Shown here one piece after another: positions 10,192 through 22,560 of a DNA stretch of 64,000 nt (positions are counted from its first letter, which is position 1; every line of letters starts with the position of its first letter). The notes under the pieces were generated by a model. The model did not search any database. It was not told the DNA's origin and saw only the letters and a program-made list of their open reading frames with translations. Source of the stretch: Epiperipatus broadwayi (taxonomy: Eukaryota; Onychophora; Udeonychophora; Euonychophora; Peripatidae); NCBI GenBank assembly GCA_028023455.1, contig JAQFVV010006452.1, forward strand, positions 178,501 through 242,500, read 5' to 3'. Both the position numbers and the translations under genes were made by a program.

Positions 10192-10346
10192 AAAACTATA
10201 AAACAATACACAATACTAGATTAAATCCAAAATTTTGCCAAAATCTTTACTTGAAAAGGTCTATTTGTAATAGATGAAACCATGGTTGTGTAAAGATATT
10301 GGTAAAATTTTGGATTCAATCTAGTATTGTATTGTTTTATGGTTTT
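10192..10346 (+). repeat. Hairpin element with a hammerhead-like core at its tip
   Basis: Arms of about 59 nt (10,192-10,250 and 10,288-10,346) are near-perfect reverse complements. The tip reads TTGAAAA, G, stem GTCTAT/ATAGAT with loop TTGTA, GAAA, CCATGG, TT. All three hammerhead helices can form: TCTTTAC with GT-GT-AAAGA as stem I (2-nt bulge), the 6-bp stem II and the self-complementary ACCATGGT as stem III. Core positions 3 and 8 are U and A. Bordered by TA tracts. A solo hairpin of this size is unusual; activity is uncertain. Confidence 0.5.
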
Positions 10347-10379
10347 GCATTTTTATTTTACTAGTATAGTGATAGGCAG

Positions 10380-10452
<73 letters not shown>

Positions 10453-10460
10453 TGTGTGTA
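10380..10460. repeat. (TA)n(TG)n compound microsatellite
   Basis: About 18 TA units pass into about 20 TG units. The reverse frame gives a low-complexity THTH/YIYI reading that is not a gene. Confidence 0.97.
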
Positions 10461-11040
10461 AATTCAAAGAAAATTCTCCAGAAAATTCAAACAATACTGA
10501 TATCAATAGCAGTCAACAATATCATTCTGTTGACAAGATAACTTTAAAATAAAGGTGGAAATCCATCTTTATTTAAGGCATATAATACTACGGATTGCAA
10601 CTTAACCACAGAAAGCGCAATTATTAATATAAAAAAGTTTAAATAAACCTCACTAACAAGATACATATAACTTGCTCACAAAGCAGACTAACAAATAGTG
10701 AATTATAACTTTTAAACTGCATTTTGACAATGCTATTATTTAAATAATAAAGCTAATAATGTTCAAAGCTAGATGCAAGAGAGATTTATTAATGCAAATT
10801 CATTGAAAGCAGTCAGTCAACACTTAAACAATATCAATAATAATCAATCCTAATCTATTGTCAAGGTAACATCCTATTTTGGAAATCCACCTTTATTTAT
10901 GGTCATTAGACTAAAGATTTCAATTCGATCACATTAAACAGAATTATGGATGCAAAGAACTTTAAATCAATCTCCTTAAACAAGTAAATAAAACCTGTTT
11001 TGAAAGCAGACTAACATGTTGTCAATTATAACTTTCAAAC
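10461..11040. other. AT-rich sequence, weak internal repeat only
   Basis: No gene. Two related stretches (about 10,500-10,750 and 10,800-11,040) share phrases such as GGAAATCCA, CTTTATTTA and GCAGACTAACA in the same order, suggesting an old tandem duplication of roughly 310-330 bp. Confidence 0.4.
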
Positions 11041-11320
11041 TGCAATATATATATATATATGACAATAGATGGCGTTCTACCAAAAACACCGTCAAGCGTA
11101 AGATTGTTTACATAAACATCAGAGCAAGCATTCACTATCTCTAACTTTAATTCCACCTTCAGGTCATGATTTCAAGCTATTTGCTATCGTCAGTGAAGGA
11201 CAGGAATAAGAAAATAGATCTAAACACAAACTCTGAGCGTTTATGAAACAGTTTCTATTCAGCTTGCAAGCGTTGTCATAAATACAAGCATTAGCAAGTT
11301 TTAACTTGTGTTTTTTTTGT
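11041..11320 (-). mobile_element. Diverged solo copy of the family B unit
   Basis: From GATGGCGTTCTACC (11,067) to the AACTTGTG near 11,315 it matches the family B unit in shortened form; the segment with the CTGAACTGAGATCAG box is missing. It begins directly after a TA tract (11,044-11,059), as the array does. Confidence 0.8.
11150..11207 (-). ncRNA. Type I hammerhead, diverged family B copy
   Basis: Core CTGACGA, stem II AGC/GCT and GAAA are kept. Lower stem I reads CCTTCA/TGAAGG instead of CTTTCA/TGAAAG, a compensated T-A to C-G pair change. The cleavage triplet is ACC instead of ATC, which loses U16.1, so this copy is probably inactive. Confidence 0.75.
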
Positions 11321-11378
11321 TTTTTATGTATATATAATCAATTAAATTATACATTACTCAAAATAATAGACAACTGAT

Positions 11379-11494
11379 TTGGATGGATGAAATAAGAAAG
11401 TGTGCACCGGTGATGTGAAGAAGAGAAGCTAAAGATCAGAGAAGATGGGTTGAACTTGGAGAGACCTTTATTCTGCAATGATTAATAATGGTTG

Positions 11495-11497
<3 letters not shown>
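11379..11497 (+). pseudogene. RTE-like LINE 3' end
   Basis: Reads as WMDEIRKCAPVM and the following REAKDQRRWVELGETF with one stop, matching the last residues of the better preserved copies at 25.3 and 55.7 kb. Only the C-terminal end and 3' tail are present, as expected of a 5'-truncated LINE. Confidence 0.75.

Positions 11498-11571
<74 letters not shown>
11497..11571. repeat. (TA)n microsatellite
   Basis: About 37 TA units directly after the LINE tail, where the intact family members end in TGATGATG repeats. Confidence 0.96.
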
Positions 11572-11574
<3 letters not shown>

Positions 11575-12990
11575 TTAGATTACGATATAATTCGAACCTT
11601 TACAAGTACTAAATTGATTTTAAAATTTGGCTTTTATATGTAATTACACGCTCTATTTCCAGCATTATAATTAAATATTAGTTTATTTAATAATAAGTTT
11701 TAAGAATAGATAGCCATCCATGCTTTTGAAAGTTTTATTGATGTGGAGTTCGGTCTATTCATAATGCGTGACAGAAAAGATATTTTTTTCCCATCTTATT
11801 TAACGGTATACATATATAATTATAACAAGTCTAGATAAAGTTCAGTGTTAAATAATAATCCTAAAATTTTAAAAATAAATAAAGTATCCAATATTTTTTT
11901 ATTAAATAAGCAAATTATTGCCTATATGGAGATAGTCTGTCCCTCATTTAAATTTCATTAATAAATAAATGTTGACTTATCAATTAAAACAAGTTATTAA
12001 ATATGTTTTGTTATTATATATCTTCATTATTAGTTTTTTCTTTTATTCTTGTAGATATATTCTTTCTCTGATTATGTACATATTTTACATTTATATGATT
12101 ATATTTTTATCAAAATTTAAAGTTTTAAAGCTGAACTTAGCAAGGTAGCCATCTTCAAAAGAATCAAATCTCTTATTGAGATTGACTTGTATGATACTGT
12201 ATGGTAATGAAGTTATGGATCAATTATGATTGTCCCTAAAGCTAAATTAAGCCATTTTTTTGTTGTTTAATTCCTTTAGACCCATTAAATATTTATGTTC
12301 TAATAGAATTGAATGAATTAATATATGGCACATCTCTTTCTATTTCATCATTTAAATGACATCAAATATGTATTGATGCATAATAACATCTAAAACATGT
12401 AAGCTTGATAAATATCTTTGGATGATTTATCTAGAACTGTTTCACATCTCTTTTATGCACACACAGATAAAACTAAAAAACTGAAATGTAAATAACAATC
12501 ACCTAAGAATAAAAATAATGTGAGGAGTACAATATTTTAGAAGCAATTGATAATAAAAAGACATGAGAATAAGAAGGTCATATTGACAGATAGAGAAGAA
12601 AGTAAAAGATAAAATGGAGTGTGGCGTTAGTTTTGATAGGAGCAGTGATGATAATTGAATAATATTAAAAGAAGAGATGAATTATTTAAATTAGATAAAA
12701 AATTAAAGCATTAAAGTAATTAATTAAAGAAGCCAAGTAGAATATAAAAAGCATTTTAATCATGATGCAATAAATTGAAAAATCTATAACATTTCACTGA
12801 AAAGAAATAAAGTAGTAACAAGTTGGATGTGCTCAGAAAGATGATGCAAAAAATTAAAAAGATTCAAATGATGATAAAACAAAACAAGAAACCATAGAGT
12901 AATGATTATCACATAATGATGGAGCAAAAATAGAAGACAATAATGCAGAACCAAAAGATTATAGAAATAATGATATACAGTAAATTAAAA
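11572..12990. other. AT-rich sequence, no gene seen
   Basis: No identifiable element. From about 12,540 the plus strand becomes purine-rich. Confidence 0.5.
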
Positions 12991-12991
12991 A

Positions 12992-13309
12992 GTTCAGACC
13001 TATATGACTATATAAGCTGATGAGGTAGGATTAAAAATATTATTGTGTTTTCAATTTAAGTCTCATAGTTTTGTAGTTAAGTAGAGATAAAAGGTGAACT
13101 GCTGGAAGGTTGCATTAGATCCTAAGATCTAGGTGCAGGGCTCTCAGATCCAAAGCTCCTCACTGATGAAGGCCACAAGTCAGAAACTAGTCTGGGGATA
13201 TTGAATGAGTAGGTACTAGATGGGGATTTTATGCACAAGCCTTCTGGCATCCATTGATTACTCTGGCTTGCACTGAGTGGCAATAAGTATAGAGAGTTTT
13301 GCTTGTTTT
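12992..13309 (+). mobile_element. Family A copy, 5' truncated
   Basis: Starts within the shared box at GTTCAGACC and runs to GAGAGTTTTGCTTG, the family A end. About 85-90 percent similar by eye to the 5.3-6.2 kb units. No clear target duplication. Confidence 0.85.
13148..13206 (+). ncRNA. Type I hammerhead, family A
   Basis: Core CTGATGA, GAAAC and GTC intact. Stem II GGC/GTC keeps pairing through a G-U. Upper stem I is weakened (ATCCAA/TTGAAT). Confidence 0.7.
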
Positions 13310-15592
13310 AATATAAAAAAATATAGTTGAAAGTTAGAAAAAATCATTAATAAAAAGATGAACATTTGAGTTGATAAAGCTCCACAAGTAAGTCAGGAAA
13401 ATTTTTGAAAAAATGGAAAGGAAATTATAGAAAGTTTTACAAACAATTGGCAAAACTCCACAAATAAATTAAGAAGTTATCAGAAAATAGAAGAAGAGAA
13501 TCAATGAAATAGTGGAGCATATGTAGAAATACAAAGTTAGAAGATAAAAAAAATATAGAAATAGTTGAAATTATTAAACTATAACAATAATAATGAATAC
13601 AAAATTTAAAAATTAAAATAAATTAAGTTAGAAAAAAACCATGAATTATATGCTACAGAGCAAGAAAAATTCAACAATGTTAATATCAACAGAATAAAAA
13701 AATTGAAGTGGTGCAAATGCAAATAATTTTTGCAGAAATAAATCAGTGGAGACTAAGGAAAAATAAAGAAGAATGGTAAGTTGGCAAGAAAGATTATAAC
13801 AGATAAATTTAAAAGAATATAAAGTATAGGTACTAAAGAAATATGAATTAAAGATAAAAATAAAGCATGAGAATAAAAACAAGTAAAATTGGTTCCAATG
13901 AAGTATGAGCAGTAGCCTGGGCTTGTAAATCAGTTTCAAAAAATAAAGATAGTTGGAAATGATATGGTGAATACTCCAGAATAACTTCATATAATTATCA
14001 TCAAAGAAGTGATTTGATATCCCGATTAAGAATGCACACAATAATTTTGAGATATACAAAGAAGAAGTATTGAATAATTTCAGAATGGAAGAGATACAAA
14101 ATGGAATTTTATATCAGGGGTTAATTAAAAATAATATAGGATATGAGAAATGAAAGTTATAATTAGTTATTTAAGTGACAATTTTTTGACTAAGGACTCT
14201 TACTGCTGCAATTTGTCCAAAGGACAAATAATATGAATAATCAAACACAATTTTTTTTTTTAAAATAATGCAAAATATCTTATGGACCACAGACAACCAT
14301 TGAGAAATTCATTGAGTGCTTTAATAAAATAGACAATGTCCATATTCAGATAATTCATATCAAAAATAAGATGAGTTATTACAGATTTCTAAATATAATT
14401 CTATTTCCATCAAATAAAAACCTTAGTGTAAAAGTATTATTACAAAATAAAATGTTAGATAAATCACAATGATGAAAGAAAGTTCAGAAATGCAAGACTA
14501 GAGAGATTACCCTTGTGATGAATACTAACCAGAATCACCCACACCATAGACAAACTATCTTCTAAAAAATGGAATGAAAATGGTTGAAGGTGTTAAATGA
14601 CAATAAACCATGATAAGATTCTTCATTTTCTGGATCCTATGATTGTCTAGTGAACTTCATACATGAGGAATGGTTGTAAGTAATTGACTAATTGAAATAG
14701 GGAAGATGTCATTTCTTTATCAAATTTTAGTTATTTTAAAATAAATTATATGGACAATCCATAGGTTTGAGTTCAGTGTTACATTGTCTTTAAAATCTTT
14801 AAAGGCAACATCATAAGACCAACATAAATCAAAACAGACTTGCATTGAGTTAATGTTATGCAAAATATTTGTAAACCATATTTTTGATTCTAAAATGATC
14901 TATGTCATCTTAATCTCATATTTTATGCATGTGAGAAATGGCAATCATAATTTGGAAACCGAAGCCCATGGTCATTTGATGCATAAAATTTGAGCAAAGA
15001 AAAACAAGATCTATTTTAATGAAAAAATATTTATAGATGTGAAAAGCCACCAAAAGAAGTATTTACTTCAAAAACTTACATGACAACTCATATAAAATTA
15101 GTAAACAGCAACAAATAATAAATTTATGGTAAAGAATAAGAATAAAGTCATAGAACTTTATCTTTCTTATCTTTTCAAGCCTTAATTACAAGAAGAAAAT
15201 TTAAAAAGTCAGGATATTATTTTTAAGATTTGGACCAACGAGATGGAATGAATAACAATTTTCAATAGTTTGATGATTTTATGACCTTGGAAATTGGGTG
15301 TTTTGGGAGTGTCTTCTCATTAGTTGGACATAAAAGGTTATAAAATTATGCATCCAAGATACATTACTTTCTGGCATAGTATAGCTCATATATTTCTCAG
15401 ATGATAACAACAAATAAATAAATCATGGTCTTTCTTTTTTTATATCACACATACCCTTTCAGGATTCTTTCAACTTTATTTGTCCATGCTAGATGAATAA
15501 TTCCTACATTCCAAGGATTTTTTAATCAAAAGTAAAACTCCTGGTGTATCTACATAATTATAATAAGATTTGTAGTATCTGACTTACAATCT
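13310..15592. other. AT-rich sequence, no identified gene
   Basis: The plus strand from 12.5 to 14.1 kb is A- and G-rich with lysine-rich broken frames, and the opposite strand has a 137-residue frame (13,646-14,059) rich in F, L, I, Y and S. That is what an A-rich strand gives by chance, so I do not call a gene. A long-dead element is possible. Confidence 0.4.
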
Positions 15593-15686
15593 GGAGATAA
15601 TATCAATTTACTATAGGAGATAATATCAACTTACTGTAGGAGATAATATCAACTTACCATAGTAGATAATACCAACTTACCATAGA
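15593..15686 (+). repeat. 23-bp minisatellite, four units
   Basis: Units GGAGATAATATCAACTTAC plus four variable bases start at 15,593, 15,616, 15,639 and 15,662, with the last unit diverged. Confidence 0.85.
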
Positions 15687-15739
15687 AGGCATATGCAAGC
15701 ATCATATCACACATTAATACAGAAGTAAATTAGATGATA

Positions 15740-16375
15740 TATTTATCTTGGTATATCATTCTTTACGTATAAAGTGTGATAAACCTTGTAGTTAAAATTC
15801 AAAAATCATTAATCATAAAAAACTATTTGCCAAGCACTTTCAGTACCATGTTCCAGTATCATAGTGGCATATGGTTTATTCCATTGCCTGCAAACAAATT
15901 GGTTGTAATGCTATCTATTATGGTAAAATGAAGGCTAATGTATTAACATGATTGCAACAGCATGTTTATCAGTATAAAAAATCTAAAAGTGATTCACAGG
16001 TTAATTCTATTTTTTCAAATCATGAAAGTAGTTGTGGACATGAGTTTTATCCTCAAATTATTGCTAGTGTGTGCAATAAATCAAACGATAGAAAGAGAAA
16101 GTTAAGAGAGGCTTGATTTATTGTAAAGTCTAAAAACATTATCAATCAGAGTATCACAAGTGTTCCACTGCGCATGCACTGGAATATTAACCATTTAGTT
16201 CCAATATGTTGGCATGATTCTGGTACATGGTAGCAAAAGTGTTTGGCAATTAGTTTTTTACGATCAATGTTTTTTTTTTAATTTTAACTACTCTGTTTAT
16301 CACACTTTATACGTGAAGAATAATTTTCATTATCTGACAGAGTTTTTGTATTATTTACCTTGGTATATAAAAAAT
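15740..16375 (+). mobile_element. Penelope-like element remnant between inverted arms
   Basis: The left arm (about 15,740-15,830, with ACGTATAAAGTGTGATAAAC) and right arm (about 16,250-16,375, GTTTATCACACTTTATACGT) are reverse complements and enclose a GIY-YIG coding remnant. Same design as the elements at 9.55 and 37.8 kb. Confidence 0.7.
15872..16232 (+). pseudogene. PLE GIY-YIG endonuclease remnant
   Basis: Reads IACKQIGCNAIYYGK (GIY-YIG core with the GC insert), then a stop, LQQHVYQYKK, and the tail with DRKRKLREA. About 120 residues with two internal stops. The RT is not present. The YYG and the H-rich segment fit the fold; the family assignment rests on these plus the surrounding inverted arms. 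Confidence 0.65.
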
Positions 16376-16979
16376 GTAAAATATTCAGAAGACTTCCAAA
16401 AAAATATTGCTTTCAGAATAATAACTCAAACTCAAAATCATTTTATTGAAATGTCAGTAAGAAAATTGTTCATCGTGTTTGATATTTTGCTCTCAGAGAT
16501 ATATTGGAGAATACTTAGAAAAATCCAGAAATAAATGTAAAACTGCATAAAAATAAATTTATTCTGAAAAATAAAAGCTGACACTAAAATCGTATGAATG
16601 CTTCAAAAAGTTAGTGGGATTAAAAACGTTAATCTCCTAGCCATGTAAAATGTTTTTCCTAGCAATTTAATATTTCATAAGTTTGTAAAAATGTTGAATA
16701 TATTGGCATAGTTTAAAAAAACAAGATATGTTAAAAAAATAGTAAAGTTGTTTAATAATATTTATGCATTTGTTTAGAAAGTAAGAATACAAAAAAAAAT
16801 CCTGAAGATAGATAATCATAAAAACTACAATAGTTAAATAGATAGTGAACAAAAAAAATATAAAAACTCATTAAAATTCTATAAAACAGCAAAACGTATT
16901 AAGGATGAAGACGTATATGAAATTTGTTGTTTAAGAAAAAGTAAAGAAATTTCTGAAATAAAGAAACTAAATGATGTCT
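16376..16979. other. AT-rich sequence, no gene seen
   Basis: Short frames only (for example 16,214-16,534), which overlap the PLE arm and have no recognisable domain. Confidence 0.5.
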
Positions 16980-17157
16980 AATATTCCAAGAGATTGTAAA
17001 AGATCCAGAAAAAGATCACATGTAAGATGTATAGATAAAATAAGAAAGTGTGCAGGAGTGATGTAAAGAAGAGAAGCTAAAGATCAGAGAAGATCGTTTG
17101 AACTTGGAGAGACCTTCATCCTGCAGTGGATTGATAATGGTTGATGATGATGATGAA
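16980..17157 (+). pseudogene. RTE-like LINE 3' end with TGATGATG tail
   Basis: Reads with one stop as the C-terminal end of the LINE seen in full at 25.3 and 55.7 kb (DCKRSRKRSHVRC, then IRKCAGVM, then LGETFILQWIDNG) and ends in TTGATGATGATGATG, the family's 3' tail. Confidence 0.8.
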
Positions 17158-20084
17158 GTAAAGTAAAAAATGTAAAATCTATAATTGAACATGTGTTTCT
17201 AGGCAAAAAGAGCCTATCAGTATTTGATTACTTGAATGATAAAATAGGGATTGACAGAAATTGTCTTATGATTGTTGTTTAAAGGAAAAAGTAAAGACGA
17301 AGAATAATATAGAAGAAACAGTTAAAAATTGTATTTAAAAAAAAGAAGGTAAAACAATATGATAATTAACGTGCCTGATTTGATTTATTAAAGTAGAGGA
17401 TAAGATTGATGTTACTTAAATTTGCAAATAAAAGCACACATCCTTTATATATATATGTTATGTAATAATATATATAATCTTTATAGATGTGTGTTATCTT
17501 TAAAAGTTATATTTTTTATATAAGAAAAAGTATAAAAAAACTATTAAAATGTTTAAAAGAAATTAAATTGTTAATTTGTATAAAATCTCTAAATAAAATT
17601 ATTTTACTTTAAACAAAAGCAAGTGTAATTTTGCTTTGATTTTATTCCCATCTGGTGGAAATTGTTAGCTTAGATTTTTTCATCTTGAAAGTTTCAGCAC
17701 TCACAATAAACAATATACTTTGTAGCATATGGAGGCACACTCCAGAGTTCTGTTAAGTATCTCACAGAGATGACTATGGTATTTCAAGAATCAAAACACT
17801 CAAAAATACAAATGGATTTTGGAATACTTTCTCTCTTCTACACTTCACTTTAAATCATCCCCTCACAAAATAAGCTTTTTTAAAAAAAAAATTCTATTAT
17901 TTAATTTTGCCCTACCCTCTCCAACCTATGATCCAACTAACACTAATATCACAAATTCATTATTTTATTTATGTAAAATGCATTAAAAGAAGAAAGTGCC
18001 AGAAAAGAAAACAAACTTAAAAAAAAAATCAGATTAAAATGGCTTTTCAAATGTTGTTTTAAAATCTAAGTCTACTAATAGAAACAAAGTATTAATTGCA
18101 TTTTTTAAATAACAATTATTTAAAAATAGTGATGAAATAATTAATTCTATAAGATATATATATATAGTATTGTATATTAGTTACTAAAACTTTCCTCTCT
18201 CTCTCTCTCTGTATATGTATAAATAATGCATAGACATTGACTTAGTCATTCTGTTTATATTACTCTGGCTAACAAATAATACATAAGTTTACTGCTCATT
18301 GTTTCTAAAAGTGTATGCAAAAGTTCAGAACATATGCTACTCTCAATTCCTTCTATCAATTTACATTAATCACTATGAAAAATTGTTTGTTTTAACATGA
18401 ATACTTAGCCTATACTTTTCAAAACATTTTATTCTGCCATCAGTTATCAAAAAGTTTAATATTTTGTTTCCCCTTCATAATGTATTTTTTCATATTGTAT
18501 TGGTTTAGATCTCATTCTCGTTAAAGTACAACAAGTCTGACTTTACAAGATTTTTTCTACATACTAAAATAAGAATATAAAAGAAATTAAATCCTTTTAA
18601 GAGCTCAACTAATGAGTAAAAATATGTAGGTTGGATTTTTTTTCTAAAAGTGGCACGCTATTTGTTTGTTTCATTCTTTTTTATACCAATAAGTGATGTG
18701 TATTATTTTGTTAAAAAAAAAGAACATTTTTTTTTAAAATTTATAACAATAGTTAAAGATATGTGGATTTATTATGGGTAATTTTTAATAGCATTGTTAA
18801 TGAACAAGTTGTGAGAAATAGCAGTTTTGTTTTTACTTTTTGGTTGTTAGTGAGAAAGCTTTAGTGTTTAAGAAAGCTATAATATTATAATAAAGGCTTT
18901 TAATGATAACTAGTGAAAACTCTGTTTAACAACATTCCAGAAAGAGTTAACTTGTAAATTATTAACACAGATAATATGGAAAATTGTGCAATCGTTAAAA
19001 ATCTCACTATGTTGGGGTAAATTTTTATATTAATATTCTAGCTAATTAAACCTGAATCGATGTACCCTCATGTAAATGACAATTTTAAAAGAATGTCATT
19101 TCTATGTGTACCAACCTTTGAAGATCTAGAATCAATCAATGGCTGCCATCTTTTATATAATTTTTGTCACCCTATCCAAGTTGTACTCTCAATCTATCCA
19201 GAGAATAATTCAAAAAATAAATCATATTAAGTCTTAAACCTTCATAATAAAAACTGTTAGTACATATCAATTTTTAAAAAAGGGTTTGAACATATTTTGA
19301 TAGAGCAAAGAGTAAATCAGAATTCTGACACTATGGTAAAATAAATTTTTATTTAAAATAAAAGGCTATATAAAAGAGAAAATAATATTTATAGAAAATA
19401 TTAAAATTGATATTAATTTTTTCTAAATAATTTTAACATTTTGTTTTTTCCTTAAATGTGTATTTCATTTTTTTCTCCTTAACACATTTTTTTTTTAAAT
19501 TAGATCAATTTCATAATTAATTTCTTATTCAGTTATCAATGTTTAATATTTATTATAATTTGTATATATCTGTTTATTAATTGATTTATATTTTTCCAAT
19601 CCTTACTTATATTAATATAGTTAAGAGTTAAATATTAACAATTATATTATGTGGAATGTAAGTATATTGGAGCTCACAAGTTGAATTCAATCTAGTTAAA
19701 TAAATTTTATCCAATATTGAATATATACCCACCTAAATATAAATATATTTTTAATATGTTGGATTCATGCCTAAGTATCATATAAGGATTGTAAACATTA
19801 TATCATTTTTGTGATAAGTAGTTTGCTAAGTCACATAGGTATGTAATTGTTGTGAAATTGTTTTACTGTATTTATATTATTTTACATCTATTGGTCCATT
19901 TCTTTCTCATTTCAAACCTAGTTAAATATAGCTATTAACATGCAGACGCATGTCAACATCATTTGAAATGAATGCATTTGATTGGCAGTTTTAGCTAAAT
20001 AGTTGGACTCATTTACCTTGCAAATCCTTGTTTTTTTTCTCAATTATGTTTAATTAATTCCTATATTTTTTAAAAGTATAACTT
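17158..20084. other. AT-rich sequence, no gene seen
   Basis: No element could be recognised. Small features are a CT tract (about 18,194-18,210) and a short palindrome TATATATATGTTATG/ATAATATATATAATC near 17,450. Confidence 0.5.
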
Positions 20085-20195
20085 GTTATATTTTTTGGAC
20101 TATTTCCATCATCTAATGTTCATATTGATCAATATAAAAATACAACTAGAACGCCATCATCACAACCTTCAGGAAAACACTCCGTATAACTTGTT
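20085..20195 (-). mobile_element. Fragment of the 45.1-kb foldback repeat
   Basis: TTTCCATCATCTAATG followed by ACGCCATCATCACAACCTTC and AGGAAAAC matches both ends of the repeat at 45,117-45,400 with the middle deleted. Confidence 0.55.
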
Positions 20196-21566
20196 AGTTT
20201 ATTAATTTTTATTATATTTGATTTGGCATTTTTTATTTCTATTATATAATGTTCAATTAAAATTAAAATAAAAAAAATTAGAAGTCAACACTCATGTTCT
20301 GAATTCTACTTCATCCAGTAAATCAGCAATACAATTTAAAAGAATTATTCATCAATATAATGAAAATTAATCATGTGATTTCATTGGTAGTGAATGAAAT
20401 TATCATAGCCCAAATATGGAATTTGTGGCAAAACATTAGCCAATAAACTTATGGTTCCTAGAAAATTAAAAAGACATTTACAATTCGAATATTCCAATTG
20501 TTCAAAATCCCAGCGAAATATTTCAGACAACTAGCACTCACTAATAACAAACAAACAAAAATACAGACCCAATATGCAATGATATCAAAGCATAAGAAGT
20601 GAGTTATGTAATTTCCAAAATTGTACTCAGAGAATTGAATCCCATACAATTGGCAGAATTCATTATTTTTCCAGCATGATGTCCAATTGTAAAACAATGA
20701 TAGGAGAAGAATAAGAAAACGAAATATTAAAAAATTCCAATCTCATATAATACACGTTTTCAGTATATTAATGACCTATCTGAAAGTATAAAAATTTCAA
20801 GTAATATATAATTTCAAAAAAGTAAAGATGTTAAAATTCAGTTGGATGAATCTATTAATATCAGTGGAAAACTCTAACTTTTAGCATTCAATAGAATTAT
20901 TTGCAAGAAATGAATTATAGAACAATTTTTATTTTGTCATCCACTCCAACCATCAACAAAGACTTAATCAATAACTACTTCAATTGTAATAACTTGCTTA
21001 ACATTCCTGCATTAAATATATGTATAGATGGTGTCCTATCTCTGTCAAGAAGTGTAAATAGATTTTTTACTCTTGCACAAAATAAAATTCAATAATTATT
21101 TTTACATTTTTTACACAGAGAAGTGTGAGTATCAAAATCGTTAGTCACTGAATTACAAAAATACCAAAATAACACTAGTAAAATTATTAATTATATAAAA
21201 TGCAAGCAATTGTAATTATGTTTCTTAATGAATTCTTCTAATGTACATTTCTTATTGCATACAGAATTGTGATATTTATCTTGAGCAAGTTTTTTATCAT
21301 GACATTATGAATTAAAAGAACCCTCAATCTTTTTAATACTGCAATACTCTAAATTAAGCATCTTCATTGTGATGAGGTTTGGTGTGATAAAATTGCATTT
21401 TTGTAGATTTATTTCAGTGTTAATCACTTAATAAAAGTATGCAGGAAAATCATGAAAATATTTTCACAGCTATAGATGAAATTAATGCTTTCTAAGGAAA
21501 ACTACCATCTTGGAAGGAAAGGATTATAAGAGAAAATGAAGTAATAAAATCTTACTCTAAATTTAC
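20196..21566. other. AT-rich sequence, no gene seen
   Basis: Frames of 64-79 residues (20,458-20,697, 20,901-21,095) show no domain. Confidence 0.5.
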
Positions 21567-22036
21567 ATAAAAGAATAAATTTATTTAAACACACATTGAT
21601 TATGATTACATAAGTAATATTTACTAAGGCTGTAACCTCAAGAATGTGCACATAAAAATGTGATAGTAGGGACCTCTACAGGTCTTAACTATAAGCTTAC
21701 ATTTAAATAAATTTATAATTACAACTTTAAATTATTGTAATAGATTTCTAACTATAAGATCTTTCCATTGACTTATTGTAAATTGAAAGATTTCGTGAGT
21801 ATTAATGTGTAATAAGAAATGTGGACTTAATCAGTGAAGTATTGAATAGCTTCATGCTCTCGGATCTAACCGCTTCAGCTTCACCAAATTATTTATATAG
21901 AAAGTAGGTTAAAGTAAAGAAGGGGTTCTCCTCTTTTCCTCCAAAATGTAAGCTTGTAGTTAAGACCTGTAGAGGTCCCTACTATCACATTTTTATGTGC
22001 ACATTCTTGAGATTACAGCCTTAATAAAAGAATAAA
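21567..22036. mobile_element. Family E foldback element with 13-bp direct repeats
   Basis: Left arm 21,617-21,705 and right arm 21,942-22,028 are reverse complements around a middle shared with the copy at 56.4-56.9 kb. Each arm contains the hairpin GGACCTCTACAGGTC. ATAAAAGAATAAA occurs at 21,567-21,579 and 22,024-22,036 and could be a target site duplication, though it is low-complexity. No coding capacity and no hammerhead core that I can find. Confidence 0.7.
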
Positions 22037-22309
22037 ATAAAAAAACCTGTAAAATTACATTGGCATATCAAAGGTCATAATGTACCAAGCAGCCTACCAG
22101 CTTCATCTGTTAATAACCTTAGCTTTAAACATGTGACACATGGAAATTTCTGTTATTAAAAAAGGATTAAGCTTGGTGATTATACCATCCAATATCTCAT
22201 TTACTACATATAATGGCACGCTCTGAGGAAATCACTTGAAAATTGCCTTTAGATAAAGCAGCAAAATTACATCAGAGAATAAAAAGAATACTTGAGAGGC
22301 AACAAAAAC

Positions 22310-22560
22310 TGAAGTCATATCTTTTTTATGATGAAAGGTAAGCAATCAAATTTCTCAAAGTAGATAAACCTATAATTATATGGTACTGTTTTATTAGTGT
22401 GTTGATACCACTTGATGGTGTTGATCCCATCCAAACACACAAAAATATGCCATTTAGTGAGCTGCAGTCTAACCAAATAGCCACAACTTTTTTTTCTGTT
22501 GTAATGGCTTGCTTTGTCTAATGCACTTTGTGTGAGTGCACGCAATCCTATCTTTTACCA
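22310..22560 (-). pseudogene. Inverted fragment of the 22.9-kb PLE
   Basis: The minus strand holds IKWYQHTNKTVPYN, matching IKRYQHANSTLPII of the plus copy at about 23,000. So a piece of the RT N-terminal region is present in inverted order just upstream, repeating the head-to-head habit of PLEs here. Confidence 0.6.

Noticed and set aside
10321-10506. Open frame with THTHTH and YIYIYI
   Set aside because: Translation of a compound TG/TA microsatellite on the reverse strand.
13646-14059. 137-residue minus-strand frame rich in F, L, I, Y and S
   Set aside because: Composition is what the complement of an A-rich strand gives. It has no domain, no conserved relative in the window and no splice or polyadenylation context.
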